Shown: positions 49,973 to 61,659, numbered from the stretch's first letter. The stretch: 64,000 nt of DNA from Antedon mediterranea (GCF_964355755.1 NC_092677.1:13352601-13416600); one strand, 5' to 3'. The notes: generated from the letters alone by a model not told the origin. Made by a program: numbers and translations.

Positions 49973-52812
49973 ATGGAGAGCACATTTAGAGACTTTCGTC
50001 AAGAATTCAGCAATGTGTATCCTGGAGATAAAAGACGACAATTGAGATTTCTTCTTCAAGACTACATACCAATAGGTGTATTGGCACGTACAAATATCTC
50101 CGGAATGGAATTATTTAATGAACTTCAAAATAAAGGGGTTATCGCATACAATAATGTCAACGTTTTGTCAGAAATCGCAGTCTTGACAGAAAATGCCCAA
50201 GCAAAAGCCAGTGTGCAGAATTACAAAACAGAAGTCGGTGCACAATATGACAAAAGTGGGGCAAGTATGTATTTGTCTTTGTATCGTAAAAATCTTTATA
50301 AAGCTATAATTGCAATGACGGAGGAGAACGGGGGTGACGTCGACAACTTGGTTGGTTTCTACGGATTACGTCATCTTGGTCTCCAGAATAAATGGGACGT
50401 AGTTTTTCATCTGGAAAAAGAAGTGGAATTAAAAGATGAACAGAAGTCGTTGACGAGCTTTGCCAATCAGTTGAACAAAACAGCCAAGTCCATATTACTG
50501 GGTACGTATTTTAAATAAATATTAAATAATATTTAAAGTTGCATCGTCTAGGCTTATAGTTATACGGTTCATGACACACTTTTACAATTTAGTCTGCTTA
50601 TTTGAATTTAAGGCGTATAGGTCTACGCATTGAATAACCAATCGCCTTATGTATTGCTTGTTTCTATATTTTGTATTAAAATAGGATTTAGCCTATATCT
50701 TAAAAAATGCACTTTATTATCATCTATGATACCGTAGCACTTTTTTTAAAACGAAGACATCTGTTTTTAAATTTTATTTTTACAGGCCAAGAAGTCAGTA
50801 GGCCTATTGCAAGAGGAGGAACACCTATGTCAACAGGTAGATTTATTAATAGCCCTAAATTCGGGTTCAATATTGACGTTTTGACAAACCCTGGCCTATT
50901 GGTATTAAATGAACGTGCAGAACTTACTTTGAGCATATATGTCTGTGTGTCAAGTTTAGGCCTACGTATTCACTTCCTTTTTTTTAATGTAAAAGCTTGG
51001 TTCATATTAAGTCATTTGATAATGTATTTCCTCATAGAGGCCTATTTGTGTATAGCATTGTGTATCAGCCTAGCTTGAATTTAGGTTTCATTTAAAAAAA
51101 TGAGACTTCAATCACATACATTTACTCCTGTTAATTTGCAGTTTTAATTAAAATACTGCAGAATCTTCGTTATCAAAAAAAAAGAATGATTGATTGACAA
51201 AATAACAGTAATAATTGTTTTAATTTTGTAAGTGAAAACTTAATTTGTTCGGTTTTTTTCTTTAGAACTTTATTAAACCTACAAAATGGCCTATTCTAAG
51301 TCTGATTTTATTAATCTTCATTTTTCCTGTTTTGGGACACAAATACATCTTAGAAAAACGATGTTTTTTTATTTATGTTTTCAGCTACAGATGGTGTAGT
51401 GACAGACTCTACATCGACAACATCAAGGCCTACACCAGCAACAACAGCAACAGGTAAGAAGTAAAACCAACCGAATCAGAAACCTGTTGTTTTATGATTG
51501 CCTTTTCAAAGGGCAGTGTGAGGAATGCCAGATGTTGCGCAAACACTTAGCCTAAAGCCCTGTCGACATTATAAAACTTTATGTGACAAAAAATGTGATG
51601 TCATGATACACATAATATGGATATACCATTACCATATTTGGGCATATAACTACCATATTTTGGTACACCTTTTTGTCAATCTAGTTTGATAGTGAAGACA
51701 GAGTTTAAAAGAAGTAATCTGTAACAATAAATTGCTGAGCTAATATGATCTATGGTAAAACCATGAGCACAACATTATAAAAGTGTTACTATATATACAT
51801 TGTGGAAAGGATACGTATTAACAGATCACTGTACATCATTTTTCCTTGTTATGCTTTTAATTAATTTTTTTACAAGTTCATAATACATGACAAATTTAGA
51901 AACCTTCTATCTATAATACAAAATCTTAATCCTAAAAGTGGAAATAAGTCACGTCCTGGATCCATGCTGAACGGTTCCTAGTGAACCTGCGTTCAAACCT
52001 ACAGTGATTCACTATCATTCTGGAAATTATCTCACGCAAGATTTAGAATTTTAACGACATTTGGAATTATTGTTGACTTTATTAAGCTATTGTGTACATT
52101 TTATCTTGCCTAAGGCACGACATAAACAAAGATAATTATATTTATTATAAGTACTTGTTACCAAACAAAAACACGAAATACCAATCCTACTACTGTACTA
52201 ACAATTATGATATTTATTTTAATTGACGGTTGTAATGACCTGATTATCAGCCAATAACACGAACTTCTTTTCTATTTTTTTTCAAAAGTGAACGAGGTTG
52301 ATTTCAAACTCCTGAAAATGAATGTTTCAGAGTATTACGATGACAGAGATTGTCTCATTATGCTTAGAGTGTTATTTGGAGACCACATGGTAACACAACA
52401 ACAGAAAACAATCAATACCACAATAGATTTGTTAAATGTATTAGTTGAATCTGATGATCTAAGTTCCGATGATATCTCTATAATATTCGATACAATCAAC
52501 TTGACGGGCCAATACGGTTTACAACGTGAGATTCAGGCACAACTACCATCATTCCCAAAAGTAAAAAAGATCCCGATTTCTTACTTTACACCATACAGAC
52601 AGAACATAATGAAATTTGGAAGGGGCATAGGCGAACAAGATGTAATGAAGATTGATGGGTACTACAACACTCCGGTTAAGAGATACGAAAGTAGCTGGAA
52701 GATGATATATGACTTAGAATTTAGAAACATCATCAAAGAAAAGAACATCAAAGAATTCGTTGCACTGTTGACGAAATTGAAACTTCCATCCGCTGCAGGA
52801 TCGTTTGAATAA
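49973..52812 (+). CDS. four-DED protein, gene 1 of array
   Basis: Coding exons 49973-50501, 50786-50836, 51385-51453, 52289-52812; phases 1/1/1; 1,173 nt, 390 aa. Exon 1 (aa 1-176) is a tandem death-effector pair. DED1 has RQLRFLLQDYIPIGVL and MELFNELQNKGVI (helices 2 to 4 of the DED pattern). DED2 has LYRKNLYKAIIAMTEE, NKWDVVFHLEKEVEL and LTSFANQLNK, close to the second DED of caspase-8. Two small exons give a linker: RPIARGGTP, then a Thr/Ser/Pro-rich piece. Exon 4 gives a second pair: LRVLFGDHMV...DLSSDDISIIFDTINLT and PYRQNIMKFGRG...SSWKMIYDLE. No caspase, kinase, death-domain or transmembrane segment is present. A role as adaptor or decoy in caspase or immune signalling is inferred. The start follows an acceptor at 49,963. 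A MITE sits in the last intron. The RxDL motif usual at DED helix 6 is absent. Confidence 0.8.
50786..50836 (+). other. linker exon 2 of DED gene 1 (51 nt, phase 1-1)
   Basis: Preceded by TTATTTTTACAG and followed by GTAGAT. It encodes 17 codons rich in Arg, Gly, Pro, Thr and Ser, so skipping it keeps the frame. No matching exon exists in genes 2 or 3. Confidence 0.65.
51385..51453 (+). other. linker exon 3 of DED gene 1 (69 nt, phase 1-1)
   Basis: Preceded by TTTATGTTTTCAG and followed by GTAAGA. It encodes 23 codons, nine of them Thr (TSTTSRPTPATTAT), a likely flexible and possibly O-glycosylation-like segment, though the protein shows no signal peptide. In frame whether included or skipped. 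Confidence 0.7.
51565..51705 (-). mobile_element. MITE family A, copy 3, in last intron of DED gene 1
   Basis: Both inverted ends are visible: CTTTATGTGACAAAAAATGTG at the left, and TTTGATAGTGAAGACAGAG at the right. It lies in the intron between the linker exon and the second DED pair. Confidence 0.75.
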
Positions 52813-52894
52813 TTTAGAATTATTGAAAGGATGTGAATTACACACACGGTTCTTCTCTGTAGGCAAGAACATATCAGTGATAAACGATATATAA

Positions 52895-53060
52895 TAACCT
52901 TCCTTCCTTGCACTACTGAGGATGGGCTATAGTGCTGCCCGAAAGCTCTGCATTTTATGTCTGGCTGTTTTACTTTATCGTTTTGATTTAGATTGAGCAA
53001 TTTGTTTGCTATGTGCGCTTTATAAATCTTATTATCTTATTTTATCTTATTTTATTTTCT
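52895..53060 (+). mobile_element. probable retroposon 3' end downstream of DED gene 1
   Basis: GCACTACTGAGGATGGGC, CCCGAAAGCTCTGCATT and a terminal GCGCTTTATAAATCTTATT followed by TTATCTTATT repeats look like the tail of a non-LTR retroposon. It begins about 80 nt after the gene 1 stop, so it may supply part of the 3' UTR. Confidence 0.45.
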
Positions 53061-53900
53061 ATCTCAATTGAGATCCAGCCACTGATACCCACAGCATTAT
53101 TATTATTTTCAGTATTTTGATTTATATATAAATATTTATTTATCATAAGTATTATTATTAACGATTTCCTCGACGCATAACCAATTCATCTGATTTGTAT
53201 GGCCTATTGCAATATATAAATCAGTTCCAGCGTGACGTCATGGTCCATTATAAAAGCTTAATAGGCCTACTCTATCACTGGGCTACTTTATGTTAACTAA
53301 AAACTAACTATGAATATTTAAATGAAGCAATGGTTCATTCACATAAACATAATATTTAGATTCTTTTTTACATGGAAGTAAGTCTCAGTTTCGTCCTTAT
53401 ATAAATATGTGATACTTAAGAAAAGTGAGTCTGGTAAATTGGTGTTTTTCTGCTATAGTGAAACATATCGTACCATGTTTCCGCTTATAGATAGGCCTAC
53501 GTCTATGTTCGTCTACTTTTCAATACAAATAACAATACTGATATAAATAGAGCCACTGCCTAATCCACAGCATTATCATTTTCAGTATAATCAGCCTTTG
53601 TATATAGTAAATTATATATAATGTTTTTATTGAAATTAACAATACGCAGTTTGCTTCTCTGACTTATGTTTCAACTTTAATCCTTTTATATATTATTGTT
53701 AATGTTATAGTATTGGTTGCGAGGTTGCTTATTCTACTTGTATCTTCATTGCGATCCATCCACTGATATCCACAGCATTATCCATTTTCAGTAATTTGCC
53801 TTCGAATATACAGTATATCATAAATTATATAAATAATGTTTTTATTGAACAATACTCAGTTTTTCATGTAATAAAGATGTGCTTCTGAATTATGTTTCAT
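53060..53900 (+). repeat. three diverged copies of a roughly 150-200-bp intergenic repeat
   Basis: Units start near 53,060, 53,540 and 53,735. Each has GATCCAGCCACTGATA-like text, CCACAGCATTAT, TTTTCAGTA and then an AT-rich TATATA...AATGTTTTTATTGA tail. A fourth copy at about 59,645-59,760 precedes DED gene 3, so this unit probably travels with the gene duplication. Confidence 0.65.
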
Positions 53901-54049
53901 TTCTTTAATCATTTGCATGTTAATGTTATAGTATTTGGTTTTGGAATTAATATTAAATTTGATTGAAACTGTTTCTTTCTTCCGTTATTAGAATAAATTG
54001 CAGTTTGATTTTGACCTAAAATACAATTCCTAAAAATAGATCCATCAAT

Positions 54050-54184
54050 CGTAATTATGCATAACAAAGAAAAGACGCGATCACTCGTCGCTTCAGTGAC
54101 CTGATCTCCGTACTGTGGTAGTTGTAGAGGGAAAAGAAAGATTAAAACTAACCCTAGTTTTCCTAACTAAAGGAAAGGTAAAAG
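54050..54184 (+). promoter_or_regulatory. shared upstream module and 5' UTR exon of DED gene 2
   Basis: Conserved with 58,480-58,625 and 59,995-60,126: TATGCATAACAAAGAAAAG and ACGCGATC, then a diverged stretch, GTGGTAGTTGTAGAGG, and AAAGGAAAGGTAAAAG followed by a donor GTAAGG at 54,185. A matching acceptor TTTTCAG ends at 54,985, eight nt before the ATG at 54,993. So this is probably a noncoding first exon with its core promoter upstream. Confidence 0.6.
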
Positions 54185-54992
54185 GTAAGGATAGTTATTG
54201 CATAACATGTTTCAGATGGGTCCATACCAAAGGAATAATGGCGGATTATTTGATGTTTCAATTCAAAATAGGCTACAGACCGTCGCTCATACCGAACGCT
54301 ACAAACAGGCGAAATAACAATACTATAGGTCTCCTACAATAAAACTTTTATTATCCAAAATTCCGGGGAAATTCATTTCATAACCGTAGTCTAATAGTTA
54401 TCGTTCATCAATGATTTACAATATCGTATCAAATCGTAAAGAAATTAGTACTCTACTAGCTAGTCTGTCTATAATCAATTACACATATTAGGCCTACTAT
54501 TAGAAAATTAGAAAATACTATACGTTCGATAGGCCTCTTATAGAGGTGCATATGTACATTCGGTTTGGCAGGTTGATTCGTACAATCATAGAGATATTAT
54601 AGTGAACTCTGCTCACAGTGTATAGGACTGAATAAATATTAAACCGATAAGGCGAGTATATGGTCCTCTTGAAATGTGTTTATGATAATAATAATAATAA
54701 TAGGGCTTATAGGCATAATAACATATTTATATTACTCATGTCTAAAGGATACTGATTAAAGATGCTGTAAATACACAATAATAAAACAGGATGCTGAAGT
54801 TTCTTATATCTGTGGCTGCGACACGATCAGTTCCATGCCTTACAGATAAGTGTACAATACTGTTGGTATTTGTCGCAGTCATACATAAGATCAAAGGACG
54901 AGTTCCCATCTTGAGAACATGTTTCTGTAGATTGTCTTGGTAGGGCAATTTCTAAAGTCTCAATTATAAACTAAATTCTTTTCAGTAACAAA

Positions 54993-56694
54993 ATGGATGA
55001 TAGCTTTACAGAATTTCGACAAAAATTCAGTAATGCTTATCCCGGGGATAGAAGACAGGAATTGAGATTTCTTCTGCATGATCATCTACCGATTGGTGTA
55101 TTGTCTAAGGAACACAACTCAGGAATGGATTTGTTTAATGAACTTAAAACTAAAGGCATCATCAAATACAATAATGTTAAAATTATGTCAGAAATTGCAG
55201 ACGTGACAGAAAACGCCGACGCAAAAGCAAGTGTAAGTAAATACAAAAAGGAAGTTGGTAAAGACTATGATGGCAAGGGTGGGAAAAGTTTGTCTTCACA
55301 TCGTAAAACTTTCTATAAAGCTATGGATGAAATCACGGAAGAATTAGACGGAGGTGATGTACATAAGTTGGTTGGCTACTATGGATTGAGTTCACAAGGC
55401 ATTACAAATAAATGGGATTTAGTGTTTTATTTGGAGAAAGAGTTACAATTAAACACACGGAAGAAACTGGAGAGATTTGCCAATCAGTTGAATGCGAGTG
55501 CAAAAGTCAAATTGCTTGGTATGTATGTAAAACAGTGCTATTAATGTATATTTAAATTAATATCAAATAACAGCATAAAACTGTTTACTTATAATTTTAG
55601 TAGATAACTACAATATTGTTTTGTATGGCCAGCATATATAGCTGACCACATATCGGACTAAATTTGCAATTACAGTATATATTTTTGTTCAAGAAGGGGG
55701 GCGGGGGGAGCGGGAGAACGATTGATGATAAGTTCTAAACTTCTGGTCTCTGTCTGGATAAAAAAATGTATATCTTACAGTATGTTAATTTGTTGTTGGA
55801 AATAAAATATATATAAATTGGTTCTTCTGTATCGGTTATTCAACTACTGTTCTTATTTACATGATGCAGGTGAACAACCAGTTGCTGGTGGGGGTGTCGT
55901 GGAAGCAACATCAACAGCAGCAGGTAAGTATCCCTTTGAACCGACTAAGGTTGTATTATACAATGCATTGAGAAAAATGTCTGAATGAATACTCAAATTT
56001 TCCTAAGCGTTTCAGCCTAAATTTACGATTCATAAAACCGATAACATATATAGGCCTACAATGAGAACGAGGAAAAATGCCATATACCATTTTTCAATAT
56101 TTTTGTTCACAAATTAACGGATTGAGTCCAATTAACAAACCTTTTTCCTGATTTGCAGAATTGACCGACGATGATTACAAGCTTTTCAAAACGACCGTGT
56201 CAGCGTATTACGATGACAGACCGGATTGCCGCATTATGTTGATGGTGCTGTTTGGAGACCATGTTCCTACACAAAATCATAAAACACGTAATAGTACAAT
56301 AGATTGGTTAAATGCGTTAGAGGAATCTGATGATTTAAGTTCTGATGACATCTCTATCGTATATGATACAATAAACCTGACAGAACATTATGCTTTACAA
56401 AAGAAGATCAAAAAAGAAAAACTACCATTTCCCGAAGTTAGGCCAATAGAAATTACCAACTTCAGCAATTACAGACAGAAGATAATGAAATTTGGAAAGG
56501 GAATAACTCCAAATGATGTAGCAAAGATTGATGGGTACTATAACAATCCAGTTAAGAAATACAAAAGTAGTTGGGGTATGATATATGATTTAGAATTTGA
56601 GAAATCAATCTTCAAAGAAAGCAACATCGACGAATTTGTTGCAAAGTTGAAGCAATTGAAACTTCCGTCAAGCTCGGCAGAATTGTTGGAATAA
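54993..56694 (+). CDS. four-DED protein, gene 2 of array
   Basis: Coding exons 54993-55518, 55870-55923, 56159-56694; phases 1/1; 1,116 nt, 371 aa. DED1 (about 4-72): RQELRFLLHDHLPIGVL, MDLFNELKTKGII, VKIMSEIADVTE. DED2 (about 99-172): SSHRKTFYKAMDEITEE, DVHKLVGYYGL, NKWDLVFYLEKELQL, LERFANQLN. A single linker exon adds Gly/Val/Ala/Thr residues (176-193). DED3 (about 195-275): CRIMLMVLFGDHVPTQ, LNALEESDDLSSDDISIVYD. DED4 (about 293-365): YRQKIMKFGKGI, DVAKIDGYYNN, SSWGMIYDLE, IDEFVAKLKQLKL. DED4 lines up with DED2 (D-V-x-K, G-Y-Y, W-x-[LM]-[VI]-[FY]-x-L-E), so the protein is a duplicated tandem-DED unit. This is the most compact member. Poly(A) candidates are AATAAA near 56,933 and 57,333. 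Cytosolic adaptor role inferred. Confidence 0.82.
55870..55923 (+). other. linker exon of DED gene 2 (54 nt, phase 1-1)
   Basis: Bounded by ATGATGCAG and GTAAGT. It encodes GEQPVAGGGVVEATSTAA, 18 codons, short and flexible. Removing it would keep the frame. Confidence 0.75.
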
Positions 56695-56732
56695 TTCAGA
56701 TTTTATGCAAATTATCGGAAATAATTCTATAG

Positions 56733-56833
56733 TGATATGCTTAAATATGGTAGTGATATGACATCATCATATCCATATATGGGCACATCACATTTTTTGT
56801 CACATAAAGTTTGATAGCGTAGACAGAGCTTAG
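56733..56833 (+). mobile_element. MITE family A, copy 4, in the 3' UTR region of DED gene 2
   Basis: Starts 39 nt after the gene 2 stop with GATATGCTTAAATATGGTAG and ends GATAGCGTAGACAGAGCTTA. It is 5'-truncated, like the copy at 671-771, to which it is very similar. Confidence 0.75.
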
Positions 56834-58425
56834 AGCCTTGCACCTGATGATAAAATCGATATTTTTTATCTCCTTCATGAAATAGTCTGTAGTTTACAAT
56901 GTTTTATTCAAAGCAACTAAAATCGTTACGAAAATAAAATTTAATCAAAACGCTTGTGTGTTAGCATACTTAAAATGCTATAATTAAAGTTCAAATAAAT
57001 AATTTTGTTCTAAAAAATTTATCTAATAAACTTTCTTATGATAGATAGGCCTACATTTACATTTTTTGTTTATAAATTGATGGCCTGTAAACATTTTATA
57101 TAACTTTTTATTTTAGTATAATTTATACTCTTTTAGTTATGGAAGACATTGTTATTTCTTGGTTGTATGGCTACGTATGACTACCAGTTATTTGAATAGT
57201 CAAGCAGCTTTATTAATATTTAGATTTAAATATTTTAGAGCAAGTAAAAATTAGTGTGATCAAGTATATAATACATTTTATTTTGTATGTACAGTACAAG
57301 ACCAACTTGTGTTGATCTGGTCTCTCTGTTTAAATAAAGTTGAACTTGAACTATATTCTTTTTTGTTAATTTATTTTGAGAAGACGAGTTCTCGGTAAAC
57401 CTTGAGTTAATACATTATTTATTAATTGATTATTTGGAGAGTGTGGAGCAGGCGGGAGTAGATTATGACAATGATAATAACAGATAAGTGATGACAAATG
57501 CAGTAAATTCACAGTTTCATAACCAAACAGGTCAAATCTACACAATATGTTAATAACGGTTATCATTGTCCTATATTGTATGGTTGATTGATTGAAATGA
57601 AAAGGTGCTATTATCACACCAAGAGCGATTCTGTGGTGTTGTATGGAGACATTTGCCATCGAGGAGGCCTATTTTCAATCATTAAACATCATTCATTTTT
57701 CACACTCAGTGAACTGCCTGTCGTAAGAGAGCATATATTTATGATTTAAGCCTAAAAATATCATTTCTTCCTCGAGTGAACTTCAGCACAAACATGCTAA
57801 TTCAAAAGACACAATCGTTCACCCCTGTGCTGTCTGTAATAAACCTTTCGTTACAAATAGATTGGAGCTACCGTTGACATTGATAATAATAGTTACCGTA
57901 TACCTGGAATTTCCCTTTTGATCGCTTCGACAGTACAGTACCTAAAAATAGGTTTTAAATACAGTATTTATGCAAATGCAAACGTTTAGGTCTATGCTGA
58001 TTTTAGAGAATACGTTGAATTGCTCTTTAGGCTAGTTGAGAAGAGTGGAACCCTATTGAGGGGAAATTATCGAGACCCAAACAAATTGTCCCCTTAATAA
58101 TTTTAATTTTTAATCTATATGTAATTCGAAGAGTTACCAAGCCGTTTTCGACCGACCTTTTTTAGTGTTTTACATTGTTTAGGCCTACTGTTTGTTGGCC
58201 AAACGAATAAAATAAGATAATTGGCTAAAGGATTATAATTCATTTTCATTTAATTTGTCATTCCGTCAACAAAAGGACAACTGCAGATTTGACTAGTGTT
58301 TAGACTGTTTAGTTAATTATAACCATAACTTTATTTTGGCGCGTAAAAATATATGATACTACAGAATTGTACCCCTTTTCAATTAACTCGACTTTATCGT
58401 TATAGTATCAATGTGATTTTTACCT
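56834..58425. other. intergenic between DED gene 2 and the orphan module
   Basis: Contains the likely gene 2 poly(A) signals in its first 500 bp. No further exon with DED similarity was found on either strand. The minus-strand frame at 57,366-57,659 shows no family resemblance. Confidence 0.45.
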
Positions 58426-58429
58426 TTTC

Positions 58430-58625
58430 CTTAAAATACAATTTTGTAATCCCCATTCTCTTCTACAATTCCTAAAAATAGATCCATATAGCAAAAATAT
58501 GCATAACAAAGACAAGACGCCATCATAGTCAAACGACTGTTGTGAACTGATCGATCCATACAGTGGTTGTTATAGAGGGGCAAGACGCATCTATTTTTTA
58601 GTTTCTTCAGTATAAAAGGTGAAAG
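58430..58625 (+). promoter_or_regulatory. orphan copy of the DED-gene upstream module
   Basis: It has the same parts in the same order as before genes 2 and 3: TCCTAAAAATAGATCCAT, TATGCATAACAAAGACAAG, CAGTGGTTGTTATAGAGG, GGCAAGACGCATC, and a final GTGAAAG followed by donor GTAAGA at 58,626. No DED exon follows within 2 kb. Instead come a short hairpin element and a LINE fragment. It is either the remnant of a lost gene copy or a distal first exon for gene 3. Confidence 0.6.
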
Positions 58626-58651
58626 GTAAGAATTATTATAATTACGTAAAT

Positions 58652-58769
58652 ATCAGTTAGGGGGAAAATGGCAAAATCAGCACTGTGGTTATGTTACAAG
58701 AGTTGTCAATAGATTATCTGATAAAACTCATAGAAAGTAGGAAGCCTTTTGCCATTTTCCCCTAAACTG
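58652..58769. mobile_element. 118-bp foldback element
   Basis: TCAGTTAGGGGGAAAATGGC (from 58,652) is mirrored by GCCATTTTCCCCTAAACTGA (ending at 58,769). No coding capacity. It lies immediately after the orphan module. Confidence 0.75.
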
Positions 58770-58779
58770 ACATAGTACG

Positions 58780-59550
58780 GTACAAAGGATAGCAATTACC
58801 ATTCGCCTTAATTATTATATTATAAAAATATAAAGAGTGAAAAACACGACAACCTTCAGTACAGTTACTTATGCATATCAATATTTTCAACATAATCATA
58901 ATAATCTGTGGTTTCTGAGTAAATGCATGGTTTCTGGTAATTGGTACGACATTGAACAATTGAGTTAATCGATGAGTAGTACACTGTTGATGATAGTTAA
59001 GGTCTTTCAACTTTAAAAGGTTTAGGGAGGAAAATAAGGGATCTGAGTGAGCTAGTGGTGGTGCACCTGATATTATTCGAACTACTTTCTTCTGTTTGAT
59101 AAATAATCTGCTAGTGTTGGACTCATACGTGTTGCACCAAACTACATTGCAATAGTTTAAATATGGTAAAATAAGAGTACAATACAAGGTATGAAGAATG
59201 TTTTTGGAAGAAAAGAAGACAGTCTAAAAATGATACCAATATTTTTGGATATTTTATTTTTAATTTCTTTAATATGTTGCTTTCAAGTGAGACCTGAATC
59301 AATGGTAACACCAAGAAATTTCGTATTTTCTACAAGTGGAACAATATGTTCATTAATTTTAATATGTCTATCATCAAGATTTACAGGTTTGCGAGTGTTT
59401 CGAAACAAAATAGAACAGCATTTCTTAACGTTAACGGAAAGTTTGTTTGCTCGGAAATATTCACACACTTTAGTCAGTTCCTGGTTGACAACCGCAAATA
59501 CTGTATACTGTATAACACAAAATAGACACAATTCATCACTGTAAACATAT
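58780..59550 (-). mobile_element. LINE reverse-transcriptase fragment (jockey/CR1-like)
   Basis: The minus strand reads, in order, FRANKLSVNVKKC, INEHIVPLVENTKFLGVTID, then a Trp-to-stop change (TGA), KQHIKEIKNKISKNIG, a frameshift, LYCTLILPYLNYCNVVW, and VRIISGAPPLAHSDPLFSSL with LLKLKDLNYHQ. This is the thumb and C-terminal part of a non-LTR reverse transcriptase. It is dead, with at least one nonsense and one frameshift change. It splits the region between the orphan module and DED gene 3. Confidence 0.85.
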
Positions 59551-59644
59551 TTAATTTATTTATAGTATGGCATAATAATTTTCGGTGTTAACATATTAAC
59601 GTATGTGTGCATGTTGCGTTTGCGTCAAAGTGACGAGTTCAAAT

Positions 59645-59760
59645 ATAGTTTATTTGTATTTTCATTGCGATCCAGCCGCTGAACCACCATTATTATTTCT
59701 TCAGTAATCTGAATTTTAAGGTATGCACTAATGATAATGAACAACATAAAAATGTGTACG
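59645..59760 (+). repeat. fourth copy of the intergenic repeat seen at 53.1-53.9 kb
   Basis: TTTTCATTGCGATCCAGCC, CGCTGAACCACC and TTCTTCAGTAATCTG match the 53,735 unit (CTTCATTGCGATCC, CACTGATATCC, TTTTCAGTAATTTG). It supports an origin of gene 3's upstream region by duplication. Confidence 0.55.
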
Positions 59761-59919
59761 TAGCAGTATAGTTATGTGCCGATAGTAAAAGGCAGTGTTT
59801 TTTTATATTTTCATTTTATACTTTGCCCATTAGGCCCTAATGTTACTAATGTTATATTATTGTGAAGATTGTAAACAAAGATCAAATTTAATTGAAAAAA
59901 AAAAATGTTTAGGCCCTCT

Positions 59920-60126
59920 GTTATTAGAAACTGCAGTTTGCTTTGACTTTGCCTAACAATACAATTTCCATGCAGGGAAATAATACAATTTCTAATAATT
60001 ATGCATAACAAAGACAAGACGCGATCTCAGTTCGTCGATAGGGATTCTTTGACCTAACCCTAACAGTGGCTGTTATAGAAGGGCAAGACTCATCCATTTT
60101 TTTACTAAGTAAAGGAAAGGTAAAAG
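59920..60126 (+). promoter_or_regulatory. shared upstream module and 5' UTR exon of DED gene 3
   Basis: Conserved core TATGCATAACAAAGACAAG at about 60,000 and ACGCGATCTC, then CAGTGGCTGTTATAGAAGG, GCAAGACTCATCC and AAAGGAAAGGTAAAAG with donor GTAAGA at 60,127. The partner acceptor TTTTTTTCAG ends at 60,700, seven nt before the ATG at 60,708. Confidence 0.62.
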
Positions 60127-60707
60127 GTAAGAAAATCGCATAACATGTCTCTTAAGTAGGCCTACAATTGATTTAATGGGTACATGTTAAAATGTTGATG
60201 TTCGATTTCAGACTACGTGTCGCTCATTACCGTACGCGACAAACTGGCGAGATTACTGTATGCCTAGTCTTTATAATGCTTTTTAAAATGTTCATCATTG
60301 ATTTACAGTATCATATCATTCGTAAGAAATTAGTTTATAATGTTCTACTGTCTATACTCATTCATAAATACGTACTATTATTAAGAAATTAGGGAATACA
60401 ACCATTTTGATAACAGGCGTGGCACGGCTGGTTGTTGATGCGTGCGATCATCGAGATAGTGAACTTCATTCACAGTTAGTAGTGGCGCTGTTTTATATAA
60501 TTTGTATGCACTAGTTTTACTTATATAGAATATATACTGTATATTTAAAGAAGTCGGTGTTCATATCTTTTAAAGACAAGTTCTTTTTAATAGACGAATA
60601 AATAATCATTTTGAATAAAACGACAAATAAAAAAAAACAACAGTAGACTTAAAAGAAATTGAGAAAGAACAACAGGCTCAATTACAAACTTTTTTTTCAG
60701 TAACAAA

Positions 60708-61612
60708 ATGGATAGTGAAAGACTGCGAGACCTTTGTCAAGAATTCAGTAACGCTTATCCTGGAGATAAAACACGGGAGTTGAAATTTCTTTTACATGAT
60801 CACCTACCGGTTGGTGTAATGGCACAGGAGCACATTTCGGGAATGCAGCTTTTTAATGAACTCAGATCTAAAAGCAACATCACATACGATAGCATTACAA
60901 TTTTGTCAGAAATCGCAGACGTAACAGAAAACACCAAGGCGAAAGAAAGTGTAATTGAGTACACACAATATATTAGTCGACTCTATGATAGGGATGGTTT
61001 GTCTTCACATCGTAAAACATTTTATAAATCTATGATTCATATCACGGACAAAGATTTACGGAAGTTGATTGACTACTACGGATTAGGGTCACTAGGCATT
61101 ACAAATAAATGGGATTTAGTGTTTTATCTGGAGAAAGAACTGAAGTTAAACACACGAAAGAAACTGGAGAGATTTGCCAATCAGTTGAATGCGAGAGCAA
61201 AAAGGATATTACTAGGTACGTAGTAAACAGTATTTCGAACATATCATGTGCAGTCTAGATATTCTTTATGTAAGTATGCTTTTATTCTATAGGTTTCACA
61301 ACTCAATGCGAAGAAACAACACGTATACCAGATTTGTTTTTCTATTCAATTCGATTTTTACCTTGTTGACATTAGGCCTATGTAGTTCTACAAATTACTA
61401 TTAATTAATTAACAGTACAGTAATCAGATGCAATAACCAACAACATCCACTACGATTATCGAAAACCTTAACATTTATCAAAACGTAATTGAAGGAGATT
61501 CTTTTGGGGAGTCAAGACACATGGCTTTAAACGCCACCACAACAATATACATTTATTTTATGTAAGAGCCTTTTTTTAAATAAATTTGATATTATTCTCT
61601 ACTCATCATACA

Positions 61613-61659
<47 letters not shown>

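Noticed and set aside
49973-50518. Each DED open frame as an independent single-exon gene
   Set aside because: Each ends just past a consensus donor, and the downstream frame starts at an acceptor in the matching phase in all three copies, so spliced genes are far more likely; the unspliced form is kept as an isoform idea.
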